This document shows, one piece after another, positions 26,001 to 32,787 of a stretch of DNA of 64,000 nt (position 1 is its first letter; each line of letters starts with the position of its first letter). Source of the stretch: Aspidapion aeneum (taxonomy: Eukaryota > Arthropoda > Insecta > Coleoptera > Brentidae); the NCBI GenBank assembly GCA_963576565.1, contig OY755039.1:71089886-71153885 (forward strand), read 5' to 3'. Under the pieces are notes generated by a model, which worked only from the letters and a program-made list of their open reading frames with translations, ran no database searches and was not told where the DNA came from. The translations under genes and the position numbers were made by a program.

Positions 26001-27787
26001 TGAATGCAATTTATAAATAAACATGTCAAATTTGATGGAATTGAAATGTAAACAAATATTGAAGTTGTCTTATTGACACGTTGCTAAAGTTATTTAGTGG
26101 TGCGCGTGCGGTAAAGTAACTTTACGGCATTTTTTTTATTTTCATGCACAGTTACTTTTAATATACCACACAAGTAATATTTTTACCAGTAATCTAATTT
26201 TTGAAATCTGTCCCCTTGTTTTTCGCCTTCTGTTTGATGGATTTGATTTATTTTTAACCTAGGTAGCAAATTTCATTAAAATCGGGCAAGTAGTTTTTGA
26301 GTTTTGCGCGTTGTTCGTTACAGAGGGACATACAGATTCAGACAGACGGTGCGACAAAAAAATCCAAAATCATCTGAAACGCAAAGATATATAAAAAAAT
26401 TGAAATCGGAGCAACTTTCTTTTTCTTATTTTTGACAAGATCAACAAAGCTCACACGACTATAGTTATAGTATAGGTGTGAGCTAAAATAAATAAAGAAT
26501 GTCCTATTGGTTAAGAAGATACACAAATTTATACATTTTTAACAATTAACTTTTTTAAGCTTTAAAATTATTAAACAAATTTCAAAACTTTTTGCATATC
26601 CAAAGGCCCCTTGATTACCGAAAACAGTTTTATTAGCGCTACATTTACTAACATTTTTTTTATTTGTTATATAAAAACAAAAACGTTTCTTTTAATATGC
26701 ACATACATGAAACCGTGAGAACATGGAAACCGTGGCCGACCGGCTCAGCGCGTTGATTCGTGCATACGGCTGCAGTGCTTGCTAACAGGGTGTTTCCTAA
26801 ACATTGGTAAAAAATTCGTGGTGTGATTCCTGGAGTATTTTCATGAAAAAAAGTTCCTAGAAACATTTGTCGAAAAATTGTTCCTAAGGGAGCTGCGCCC
26901 CTTTAAAAAGGGCACCCTGAAGACTGAAATTTTACAATTTTGAGGTCATAATCGAATTTGCAATCAAAATTTTATGTCGTGTACCAAATTTTATGATGTT
27001 TTTATGAGGAAAACTCATCTTGAGGGTGGTGGTGCCCTTTTTAAAGGGGCGCAGCTCCCTTAGGAACCATTCTTCGATAAATGTTTCTAGGAACTTTTTT
27101 TCATGAAAATACTCCAGGAATCACACCACGAATTTTTGACCAATGTTTAGGAAACACCCTGTATAGCAAGCACTGCAGCGACTGCGCGTAGGCTGGGCGC
27201 GCTGCGTATCTGGGTTCGAGTCACACCTCAGCACGTGGTTGTTTTTGTAACGTCCCAACAAGGCATATCTCGGAAAAAATTTACCTAAAATGACTGGGCG
27301 ATTGATCCTAGCTATGGATGGAAAGTCCCAGTATAAAAAAATATATATACACATACGTTTAAAATATAAAACAGTATTTATTCCGATTTAGTCCTACTGC
27401 ATGATTTATGGGTTATGAAAAGTGCAGGTGAAAAGAGATTTTTGTTTCTTTACCATAATAGTGGCTGTTGAAGTCCCATGTTCCCCTCCACCCCAGCACT
27501 CGCCAATATTGGGACACCTAGCCTCCTCGCACACAGTGTGTAAGTTAAGATCTCTGAGTTGCTCTTTAATTTTACTAAAATTCTTTCCTATTGGTATGGT
27601 CCTTTTCAGCCAGGGGGGAAGTCTGAGTCTTTGATCCTCACCTTTTTCTCGTTTTAATTTGCCTTCGTAATTCTGCCACTCAGAATCTCCTGTAGTTGGT
27701 ATGTTTTCCTTCACAAAATCTTGAAAATTTGGACCACTTGCTAGTTTATCTCTAAGAGCTTGAATACTACTCGCTTTTTGACGGAAT
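4861..27787 (-). CDS. LIAS: lipoyl synthase, mitochondrial (six exons; 5' end not resolved)
   Basis: This is the radical-SAM enzyme that inserts two sulfurs into octanoyl groups on lipoyl proteins (pyruvate and 2-oxoglutarate dehydrogenases, glycine cleavage H protein) in mitochondria. Six minus-strand exons join with canonical GT-AG introns in continuous phase: 27454-27787, 25251-25407, 24644-24701, 24377-24535, 10996-11182 and 4861-5025. The sum is 1,059 nt in frame, that is 352 codons and a stop. Visible signatures are the N-terminal auxiliary-cluster motif [12 protein letters not shown], the radical-SAM motif [21 protein letters not shown], and the C-terminal [10 protein letters not shown] serine-ligand region. 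Usual insect length is close to 375 residues, so only the transit-peptide end is missing. No in-frame stop or frameshift occurs in the exons, so the gene looks functional. Introns measure 2,046, 549, 108, 13,194 and 5,970 bp, and the two largest are packed with transposons. Confidence 0.95.
5437..6777 (-). mobile_element. Tc1/mariner element with TA target duplication
   Basis: Both ends read TA followed by (c/g)AGTCAGGGAC or its near-copy CAGTCAGAGAC, with a terminal repeat of about 25 bases. A subterminal repeat, CACATAAAATGCATAC, occurs inverted at about 5567 and 6660. The flanking TA pairs are at 5437-5438 and 6776-6777. The length of 1.34 kb suits a Tc1-like element with an internal deletion. 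It sits in the last LIAS intron. Confidence 0.85.
5864..6541 (-). pseudogene. Tc1-like transposase, deleted and frameshifted
   Basis: Starting at the ATG at 6541, [17 protein letters not shown] and the following [14 protein letters not shown] form the paired helix-turn-helix DNA-binding head. A frameshift near 6390 leads to [13 protein letters not shown], and a second break precedes the region with the second catalytic aspartate (QQDN, near 6125). The last part has [17 protein letters not shown], in which the position normally holding the third acidic catalytic residue (NPIEN) is lysine. The segment with the first aspartate appears deleted. At about 226 codons against roughly 340 in intact relatives, it cannot be active. 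Confidence 0.85.
6931..7368 (+). repeat. 5' LTR
   Basis: Begins TGTTTAATT and ends TTGCACA. It contains a TATA-like TATAAAAA (7166-7173), an AATAAA (7189-7194) and a small hairpin (GGGAG...CTCCC, about 7271-7288), a plausible promoter and polyadenylation arrangement for LTR transcription. Confidence 0.92.
7166..7173 (+). promoter_or_regulatory. TATA-like box of the 5' LTR
   Basis: TATAAAAA is conserved in both LTRs (also at 10406-10413), about 200 bases before the LTR end. It is the best candidate core promoter for the element's transcript. The start site is not determined. Confidence 0.4.
7431..8660 (+). repeat. 120-bp tandem array in the LTR element leader
   Basis: There are about ten units, with starts marked by CCGTCCACCT at 7431, 7551, 7671, 7786, 7906, 8021, 8141 and onward. 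Each carries CCGTACACTTGTCC, GAGAGCTTCAACCAGAGC and CGAGAAAGTCCGTCCATTC. Full units are 120 bp. Several lack about 5 bp (TGTCC) and run 115 bp. Long open frames result in all three forward frames and also on the reverse strand. The array lies between the 5' LTR and the gag-like ATG, so it is leader sequence of the transcript. I do not call its open frames genes. Confidence 0.9.
8725..9819 (+). CDS. BEL/Pao-type gag-like protein
   Basis: This is a 364-codon open frame from [19 protein letters not shown]. Residues about 40-110 ([17 protein letters not shown], then [20 protein letters not shown]) resemble the conserved Pao-family gag region (tryptophan-proline pattern followed by PTL-x3-L-x2-L-x3-R). 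Around residues 250-280, [18 protein letters not shown] recalls the gag knuckle neighbourhood, but its cysteine/histidine ligands are incomplete. The last 80 residues are very lysine-rich ([16 protein letters not shown]), which would bind nucleic acid. There is no protease or polymerase after it. It may package the element's RNA. A degraded remnant kept open by chance is possible but unlikely at this length. Confidence 0.7.
   Translation: MIGKNLERILLERQLRRYKMGSHLLDIHIMEYASAQELKKLLLHAEDVLEFSQAIKVNWEPIIINIFYQKWDVETHILHHEWVNYELGRLPTLNEVLQYLIKRIEQLNKSPSDNFKYSEIFQIPNVIMDHLDDIRDIPSMDEETVKELPQLYEMSRQCLRDIQTSGQNTETWDLPLMKLLSKKLTSKVEKSYHRWFQAFENKIPTLEDFFQFLKKEMYALKKKEGSKETKTNHKISNFIQTKQTEKEQNLECYPDHVYQNKKYAQITPVILVIQDETLVRDTKIQHVKLNSKVKKVLNLKPKRKLVHFRIKSKSKHNQKSRRHKKGKKTFKQEATILIRKKSQKKKHSNSKFTEEAEGQWQISH
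9862..10170 (+). other. downstream open frame and polypurine tract of the LTR element
   Basis: An open frame starting [16 protein letters not shown] continues into the 3' LTR (to 10251). I recognise no family. The segment ends in the purine run GGAGAGAGGGGAAAA that primes plus-strand synthesis in LTR elements. Translation of this frame is unproven. Confidence 0.3.
10171..10608 (+). repeat. 3' LTR
   Basis: Copy of the 5' LTR displaced by exactly 3,240 bp, with eight substitutions counted by eye and no indels. It is followed by the target duplication CTAGG. Confidence 0.92.
10996..11182 (-). CDS. LIAS: LIAS exon with the [13 protein letters not shown] block
   Basis: After an ATTTTTAG acceptor it reads [13 protein letters not shown], then [32 protein letters not shown] and KRHLK, ending at a GTAAAA donor. 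It lies 13.2 kb from the preceding exon. It is separated from the last exon by an intron holding a Tc1 copy and an LTR element. Confidence 0.95.
11250..12600. mobile_element. inverted-repeat element (TTTCGGCCTTGTTGGGCACT ends)
   Basis: The segment about 11255-11330 (GGCCTTGTTGGGCACT, then CGAGCGTAAC and GGGACGATGAATG) recurs inverted at about 12400-12470. A direct duplication (ACGAGCTACTAATAT, about 12160-12255) lies at 12483-12572, next to the right end. No coding potential or clear target duplication is visible. Confidence 0.5.
13752..13926. mobile_element. 175-bp hAT-type MITE (CAGTGGCGTA ends)
   Basis: Left end CAGTGGCGTATGCAG and right end CTGCGTACGCCACTG are near-perfect inverted repeats of the CAGTGGCGTA type common in hAT MITEs. 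The interior is G- or C-rich near both ends. The 8-bp flanks are only partly alike (TTAATGCC and TTAAACCT). Confidence 0.65.
14030..14100 (-). other. tRNA-like B-box sequence, not a functional tRNA
   Basis: Read on the minus strand, GGGTTCAAGTCCC resembles a tRNA T arm and polymerase III B box, preceded by a weak A-box-like TAGCCACACTG. Acceptor and D stems do not pair well. It may be a tRNA-derived SINE remnant. Confidence 0.25.
14871..15304. other. no recognised feature
   Basis: AT-rich sequence with no supported gene, repeat boundary or RNA. Confidence 0.4.
15305..17145. mobile_element. inverted-repeat element with ~220-bp arms
   Basis: About 15310-15540 and 16930-17145 are inverted copies (shared blocks include ACAGGGTGATATTTTTTC and TTTGTTTGTTTTTTCTT). 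The left arm carries about 45 extra bases. A second inverted pair lies inside: 15869-15906 and 16530-16566 (AACTTAGGGG, and GGGACACCCTG at the right end), so at least two MITE-like elements are nested. The interior also has an (AAT)n run at 15707-15730. No protein is encoded. Confidence 0.5.
17718..18559 (+). pseudogene. Gypsy gag with CCHC knuckle, frameshifted
   Basis: The first frame (from [20 protein letters not shown], with [17 protein letters not shown]) is a typical Gypsy gag N terminus. It breaks near 17935 and continues as [17 protein letters not shown] in another frame. The 18239-18559 frame supplies cysteine/histidine motifs ([14 protein letters not shown], then [11 protein letters not shown]), the nucleic-acid-binding knuckles. 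At least two disruptions make it non-functional. Confidence 0.8.
18573..19968 (+). pseudogene. Gypsy protease and reverse transcriptase, frameshifted
   Basis: Residues about 45-55 of the first frame read [13 protein letters not shown], an aspartic-protease active-site region in which the usual DTG or DSG is DIG. A break near 19050 leads to the RT start ([17 protein letters not shown]), a stop near 19340, then the palm with FVDDICVSG (19552-19578), which keeps the two catalytic aspartates, and the thumb ([13 protein letters not shown]). It ends at KIKEEIKKD, before any RNase H. Confidence 0.85.
20095..20217. repeat. inverted copy of 15618-15706 beside the Gypsy remnant
   Basis: AACCGTCTAATTAACTTCGC and CAACACTTATTAGGTGTCC occur here and inverted at 15618-15706, with about 30 extra bases in this copy. 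The adjacent block 20009-20080 (TTTTTCCGTGGGTAGC, CGAAAGCTTAACCTCACG) is instead a direct copy of 15549-15617. The pattern points to rearrangement or nested insertion around the Gypsy remnant. Confidence 0.6.
20477..21781 (+). pseudogene. broken FEN1/PIN-like nuclease-fold plus CXC-domain gene, family of unknown function
   Basis: Fragments in shifting frames make one protein. First comes a head with [17 protein letters not shown]. After a frameshift near 20755 it reads [34 protein letters not shown] and [16 protein letters not shown]. After another break near 21160 come [17 protein letters not shown] and [18 protein letters not shown]. The C terminus (about 21634-21781) has [17 protein letters not shown] and an acidic tail. 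The D-G-G, F-x-G-Y and DA-x-VLIV pattern resembles the metal-binding core of FEN1/XPG-type PIN nucleases. Here two expected aspartates are lost (FYGY for FDGY, DAG for DAD). I recall such proteins as uncharacterised and multicopy in arthropods and cnidarians. That, and the nuclease idea, are inference. It is clearly non-functional here. Confidence 0.6.
21902..23040. other. AT-rich, no recognised gene
   Basis: Nothing is supported except a fragment near 22885-22896 (TACGCCACTG) that looks like one end of a CAGTGGCGTA hAT MITE. Confidence 0.4.
23050..23850. mobile_element. degenerate inverted-repeat element (GTTTTCAGCGAAACT ends)
   Basis: TTTTCAGCGAAACTA near 23072 is answered by TAGTTTCGCTGAAAAC near 23821. 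The interior arms are only loosely similar. No gene is seen. Confidence 0.4.
24377..24535 (-). CDS. LIAS: LIAS exon (barrel core segment)
   Basis: The exon begins [16 protein letters not shown] and continues [13 protein letters not shown], both strongly conserved in lipoyl synthase. It ends in RDRRARY at a GTAGAA donor, which is weaker than the others. An open frame on the opposite strand here is only its shadow. Confidence 0.94.
24644..24701 (-). CDS. LIAS: LIAS 58-bp exon
   Basis: A short exon between TTTTAG and GTAAGT. It reads [17 protein letters not shown] and then KT with a split codon, fitting the DGG-x3-H segment after VLTSVDRD in the family. The phase changes from 1 to 2 exactly as needed on both sides. 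Confidence 0.93.
25251..25407 (-). CDS. LIAS: LIAS exon with the radical-SAM CxxxCxxC motif
   Basis: The exon starts after TTTTAG with [17 protein letters not shown], which supplies the three cysteines that bind the S-adenosylmethionine cluster. It continues through [17 protein letters not shown] and ends in VLTSVDRD at a GTATGA donor, leaving one base of the next codon. Confidence 0.95.
25430..26125. repeat. cluster of three GC-rich dispersed repeat copies
   Basis: TAACAAGTGCGGA(A)AGTA, ACGCGGAGCGGAGTTCGG, TCAAGCCGTCAA and ACACTTTCCGCATGTG recur at about 25449-25560, 25742-25855 and 25855-25975. They are followed by shared tails (ATGTCAAATT, GATGGAATTGAAATGTAA, GTGCGCGTGCGGTAAAGTAA). TGCGGAAAGT and ACTTTCCGCA are inverted within each unit. 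Other copies lie at 36684-36833 and, inverted, near 55127-55268. GC content is far above the surroundings. No protein is evident, so a non-autonomous mobile repeat is likely. Confidence 0.7.
26769..27179. mobile_element. palindromic MITE (CAGGGTGTTTCC ends)
   Basis: Arms 26769-26915 and 27031-27179 are close reverse complements around a loop of about 115 bp (shared GTGTGATTCCTGGAGTATTT, and AGGGAGCTGCGCCCCTTTAA). The core begins CAGGGTGTTTCC, with TA on the right side (27162-27163). A 16-bp perfect inverted match GCTGCAGTGCTTGCTA lies just outside the core ends, so the palindrome extends beyond the likely transposon termini. Confidence 0.75.
27190..27245 (+). other. tRNA/SINE-like B-box fragment
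   Basis: TGGGTTCGAGTCACACC matches a polymerase III B box. On the other side of the palindrome, about 26730-26755, GTGGCCGACCGGCTCAGCGC could be the A-box half. One reading is a tRNA-derived SINE split by the palindromic MITE. Confidence 0.3.
27454..27787 (-). CDS. LIAS: LIAS exon carrying the auxiliary Fe-S cluster motif
   Basis: This is the first confidently coding exon. It opens after a TTTCAG acceptor with one base completing a split codon, then [21 protein letters not shown], and [12 protein letters not shown]. It ends [13 protein letters not shown] at a GTAAAG donor. [12 protein letters not shown] (C-x4-C-x5-C) is the motif unique to lipoyl synthases. A 45-nt sequence with GTAAGT and TTTCAG ends precedes it, which suggests one more short upstream exon ending at 27833. 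Confidence 0.95.
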
Positions 27788-27892
27788 CTGAAATTAAACC
27801 ATTGCCATAGTATTTTTTTATAAATTACTTACATTTCAAGATTCAGGTCAAGATTTTTGAGAGGTATTACCTTTTTTTCCTTTTATAATACC

Positions 27893-29117
27893 CAAATATG
27901 TTAGAGCATAAATACTGGACAAACCCATGTATTCTCACACGCGACGCTTGTAGCATAAATACGTTAGAGCATAAAAATGGGGCATACCCATGAATTCTCA
28001 CACGCGATGATTGACGCCTATTTAATTCATAATGTTCCTTTTTCGGGTAGACAGGATTTCGGTTACTGCGCACACGTCAGTTTTGATGGTTTTGGAACAT
28101 ACTCCGTTACGTCACTACATTATTTGACAATTATCAAATGTTTTGGGTTATGTCTTTTCTATTATCTTCTAAAAACTAGTTAATAGGGTGAAAATTTGTG
28201 GATTAAAATTGTAGTTTTTCTAAAACTAATTGTGCAGATTTATTATAGACACCATGAAGAGTGTTTAATGGCATCTATAAACCACTCTTAACTTTATTAA
28301 CAAATTATAAAGAAAAATACACGTAATTATCTATGGAATGGCACTCCCTTACTTCTTTCGGACATTTTTCCACAAACCGCACATGTTTTACATGAAAAAA
28401 CATAATTTTACACGACAAACGCAAAACACAACGAACAGCTGTGTGTCTACATGACAAAACACACGCATGCGCAGTTGAAAATTCGCAGCCAGCTATGAGC
28501 GCTTCACTTTTCGATTCTTTGAACATGTATGTATGCTATAACGTATTTGTTGTAGCCAGAACCCCCATTTAATTTTTCTTTTCTCGGATAGACAGGATTT
28601 CGGTTACTGCGCATGCGTCAGTTTTAGTGGTTTTGGAACATACTCCGTTACGTCACTACATTATTTGAGAATTGTCAAAAATTTAGGGTGATGTCTTAAT
28701 TTTTTTCTAAAAAGTGTGAAAATTTATGAAATTGTGGATTAAAATGGTAGTTTTTCTAAACTTAATTGTGCAGATTTATTGTGGACACCATGAAGTGTTT
28801 CATGGCATCTATAAACCACTCATAACTTTATTAACAAATTATAAAGAAAAATACAAGTACTTACATATGGAATAGAATGTTTTACATAAATTATTTTACA
28901 TTTATCACAGAAAAAAAAATCACGACAAACGCAAAACACCGCAAAATGTAAACAAACAAAAATATGGCATCTACCCACACAGCAGCTGTCTGTCTACTTT
29001 CCAAAACACACGAATGCGCATTTGAAAATTCGCGTCTGCGAATTTAAATTTGCCATTGTTTTCAAAGCAAGCTATGAGGGCTTCACTTTTCGATGTTTTT
29101 ATGCTTTAACATATTTG
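27893..29117. mobile_element. hAT-like composite MITE upstream of LIAS
   Basis: Ends CAAATATGTTAGAGCATAAA and the inverse of CAAATATGTTAAAGCATAAA are inverted repeats. The 8-bp flanks ATAATACC and GTAACACC agree at six of eight positions, fitting an aged hAT target duplication. The interior is two family copies: 27893-28549, with its first ~65 bases doubled, and a 5'-truncated copy from about 28553. Shared blocks include GACAGGATTTCGGTTACTGC and ACTCCGTTACGTCACTACAT. A third copy is at 38607-39266. Confidence 0.75.
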
Positions 29118-29125
29118 GTAACACC

Positions 29126-30140
29126 TAAAATTAATAATAAAATACATATTTTAATTTTTTGAGCTTTTACTTTGGTGATCTCTTAACTTTCCTCCCACAT
29201 AATTATTTATCTGGATGGAGATGCTTTTAAATCAATTTTTCATGATGCAAAATATTTTGCTTTGATTTTCTCTACTTGCATCAACATCTCGCAACGATAA
29301 AGAAACTAGGGTGACCATAAGTCCGGATAAAGCGGGACAAGTCCGGCTTTTTGGGCAAAACTAAAATGTTGTTATGTTATAAAAATTCCTTTAAATGTTT
29401 TCGAACAGTTCGTATCTAATATAAGGCAAAGCAAACAGATAAAAAATAGCCGGTTTGGTTTAATTGTGAAATTATTAAACTTCTAAGGCAAAAGTATGCC
29501 TTTTCCTAAAATCAAAAAAAGATCGCACCCGTTTACACACGTCTTATGGGAAATTTTTGTCTCGGTGGAATTGGCTATAATTTTATTATGTTATAGTAGT
29601 GTATATAACTAAAAAAAAATTAAGTAAAGTTAAGTTTTTCTATGTACGGTTTTTGAGATATAAACGGTCAAAATTCGTTAAATGGTCGTTTTTGGGTATG
29701 TTCTAACAAATAATAACCCTTACATCTTGACCGAAAAAAAATTATTGATCATAAAAACTACTAGTAAAGGCCCAAAGACAAAGCCATTTATAATGTCATT
29801 CTTTTCAATTCATTAGGTAATATAAGGCGGGTACTCAAAAAATCAACTTTTTTATATCAGCACCAATACCGAATTTTAAAACTAGCACATTATATTTTGG
29901 CATGCATTAATAGTTTTATACCGTATTGGAAGAAAAAAATTAATTTCGTTTTTTGATTGGCCCTACTTTTTTAGATATAAAATTTTTAATTGCAGATTTA
30001 TTTTCCTAATAAATAAAATTGACTTCAGATGTTTTAAACCATTTTTCGTACGCAAAAATGAATTTACTAAATGGTTTGTATTAAAACACAGCACAACAAA
30101 TTTTTTAAATACATAGAAGAAATGCTATAAATTTTGTTGT
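29126..30140. other. AT-rich, no recognised gene
   Basis: No exon for the missing LIAS start was found on the minus strand here. A possible acceptor (ATTTTAG) lies just at the composite MITE's edge, but its continuation has a stop in the LIAS frame. Confidence 0.4.
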
Positions 30141-30147
30141 AGTCAAA

Positions 30148-30666
30148 CGGTCTAAATTATTTTCATCTCATTTCGAAAAACGGCTCGCTCAATTCTGATC
30201 TAACTTTACCTGCTTACTTTTCAGTGTCACACTAGGAAAAAAAATATAATTTTTTCTATGTTTACTTTTAAAGATATTAATTTTTACATAAAAAAATTAT
30301 TTTTGGATTTACCAAATGGCGACATAAATTAAGTTCTAACTTATTAATAAGTTCTGCGTTAGTACTAAAAACTGATGCAATAAACAAGCGTTCTTCTTGA
30401 GACACTGTGTATATATATTTGTTCTATTTTTAGCTTATATTTTGTTTTTATAGTTTAGGTATGTGCAGAAAAAATTGGAGGGAAATACCTTTTTTTATGT
30501 TGCTGTTCGGTAAATCCAAGAACAGTTTAAAATATTAATTAATATCTTTAAAACTAAAGAGAAAAAAATACGTTTTTTTCCTAGTGTGACACTGGGTTAC
30601 GAAAGTAAGTAAAGTAAAGTAATCAAAATTGGCCTAGCCGTTTTCCAGAAATAAGATAAAAATAAT
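30148..30666. mobile_element. hairpin MITE (GTGTCACACTAGG inner arms)
   Basis: AGTGTCACACTAGGAAAAAA near 30222 is inverted near 30575 (TTTTTTCCTAGTGTGACACT). The arms extend outward through CTTACTTT, AATTTTGAT-like and CGTTTTTCG-like stretches to about 30148 and 30666. There is no coding capacity. A (GGTTC)n run follows at 30697-30722. Confidence 0.6.
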
Positions 30667-30696
30667 TTAGGAGCAAAAAATTTAAAAAAAATAAAT

Positions 30697-30722
30697 GGTT
30701 CGGTTCGGTTCGGTTCGGTTCC
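30697..30722 (+). repeat. (GGTTC)n pentanucleotide repeat
   Basis: Five tandem GGTTC/TTCGG units. The same pentamer, as CCGAA, occurs at 56321-56358. Confidence 0.85.
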
Positions 30723-31419
30723 ATGAAACCCGTTTTTTTGTAAATATCTCAGAAATTAAAGCTCTTACGAAGTTTTTGGTTATAACACGAAAACAGTGTA
30801 TTGATACGATGCTCCGTAAAAAAGTTAGCATTTCTTTAAGTTTTTAATTGTCAAAAAACTCTCATTAGCATTAATGAATTTTGACCAAAATTTAATCAGC
30901 TCGTAAGAGTGTCGAACACTATTTTACCTGAAAATTTTATGAAAATCAGCTCAGCGGTTTAGGAGCTAACGTGTTACGGACAGAAATATATACACACACA
31001 CAGACAGACATCACGACGATATTGCTGGGATAGGTCAAAATGCATCCAAATAACACATATTTGGCGTTATCTCAAAAAAAAAAATTCGTCGAAAATAATA
31101 CCTTTTTTAGCCATTGCAGCGCGGGCTAGGAAGGTAATAAATGGATCCATGACTATTTATTACTTACTTACTTTCTTTATTGTATCCAAAGAATTATAAT
31201 CTTATTACAAGGATTCCTACGTATCTAGTAATATTAACTAATTTAATTTTAGCCTAAAACATATTTATTTTGTCTATGAAAAACCAAAAAGCGAATTTAG
31301 TCATGAAGAATGGCAGGTTAAAAAACAATAAAAAATTAACTAAATTGGTAAGGCTTGGTAGGTTGACTACCTAGTGAAAGAATTTGGGATAGGGGAGAGA
31401 GAAAAGAGCCCGGTCTTTT

Positions 31420-32787
31420 CTATTCACCAATTAGATAAGATCTGTTTGAGATTATTCCTATAATAGCATGTGCAATCTGTTTTGATGTTTGAACATCCCC
31501 GAAGCCGGTCCGATAGGATCTATGCATAGGACAAGAAAAAAGGAAGTGGTAAATAGTCTCGTTTTCCAGCATATTGCAAATGGAACAAGCTAGGGTGGGG
31601 TTAATAGAGTGAGTTACTCCTTTGTAGGAGAATTTATAGAACTTGTTGTTGCTCACCCTAAGCTGAGCCAAAATGCGGGATATATATATATATAGGTAGG
31701 TGTAATGTTAGGTATTTTGCCGGAAGACGAGGCGTATGAGTAAGGACAGAGTAAAAGTTTGTATAATTTGAGTTTGTTGCTATAGAAATATCAGCCTCAT
31801 AGCATTTTGCATGAAAATTATCAAGAAAATTTTTTCTTTCATGTTTTAACCTTCTATAATCAAGATTTTCCCAGATGTTATTGTTACGGGTTCACAACGA
31901 CAAATTAAAACTCGCAATTGTTGAAAACGATACGTCAATTTATTTCGACAAATTATGTACAAAAATACGCACTTAAACTTACTAATAACTTGCGAATAAT
32001 TCACTACTTTAATCCGCCTATTAACTTCGCGATCACTACCATTGGTTATCTATGACTGACTGCCTGGTGCGCGACCCCGGCCCTATATATATAGGATCGT
32101 CCATCTCTCTCGAACTTTCCGGCAGCCTTCGACGTCCGGAAAGTTCTCGTATTATTACGACCGCAAGTCACAGATAACGCAACTAAAACCTAGACTAAGA
32201 ATACAACCTTAAGATAAATCAACCTAATACTACACTAAACCTAAGTAAATTCCAATTATAAAATTTAAATAACTTAAATTTGTAACATTATTATGACCAC
32301 AAGCCTCAAACATCTGTTTGATCTGGGAAGCCCAGTTAAATTGTGGTTTTGTGGAGTTCAGCAGAGCCAGTTGGCGGTTAAAGCATATCTTTGGCAAACG
32401 ATCATCGCCCATTTGCAGTAATTTTATGAGGAAGTTTAATGAGAGTTTAAAGATCAGATAGCTTAGGTGAGTTGACCCCGTCTCGAGTCGAACTATTGCA
32501 GAAGAGGTGGATTTTCGTAATGAGAGAAGTCTTTTAAGAAAACTAACCTGAACTTTTTCGAAAACATCGTAATATCAAAGCACCCAGGCAGGAAGACAAC
32601 CCGAGAAAACACTCAGAACTGTTGCTTCAAATACTTTTGTAGTTTTGGTTCTGGCTAGCGTCGTCAAGGTGACTCCCGTTGCTTGACCTGCCTTGGCAAT
32701 TAATTGTTGTGCCATATCTCGAAACAGACTAGATGTTGAAAAGGTTACTCCAAGATAAGTGAATTTTTTGACAATTTCTACCTTCAT
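31420..32787 (-). pseudogene. LINE reverse transcriptase C-terminal part, broken
   Basis: From the 5' side: KVEIVKKFTYLGVTFSTS, the typical end of a LINE RT domain, then GCLPAWVL. One frameshift near 32575 leads into the region with SFLKRLLSLRKST. A later part reads RLPKICFNRQLALLNS. Beyond the solo LTR, the frame continues to CSICNMLENETIYHFLFSCP, the CCHC-type zinc-knuckle-like end seen in R1/I/Jockey-like elements. The clade is not certain. Confidence 0.75.
31882..32287. mobile_element. 406-bp solo LTR with TTAT target duplication
   Basis: The sequence begins TGTTACGGG and ends TTTGTAACA, so the ends are inverted TGTTAC/GTAACA. TTAT flanks both sides (31878-31881 and 32288-32291). It contains a TATATATATA stretch near 32087 and no open frame. 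The flanking LINE frame is continuous across the insertion point once the LTR and one TTAT are ignored. Confidence 0.85.

Noticed and set aside
27867..28073. Minus-strand frame from MRSNRNPVYPKK as LIAS transit peptide
   Set aside because: Most of it lies in the hAT composite's duplicated end and it ends in a stop just before the LIAS coding sequence, in another frame.
30697..30722. Telomeric repeat
   Set aside because: The pentamer is GGTTC, not the insect TTAGG or TCAGG, and the run is only five units inside transposon-rich DNA.
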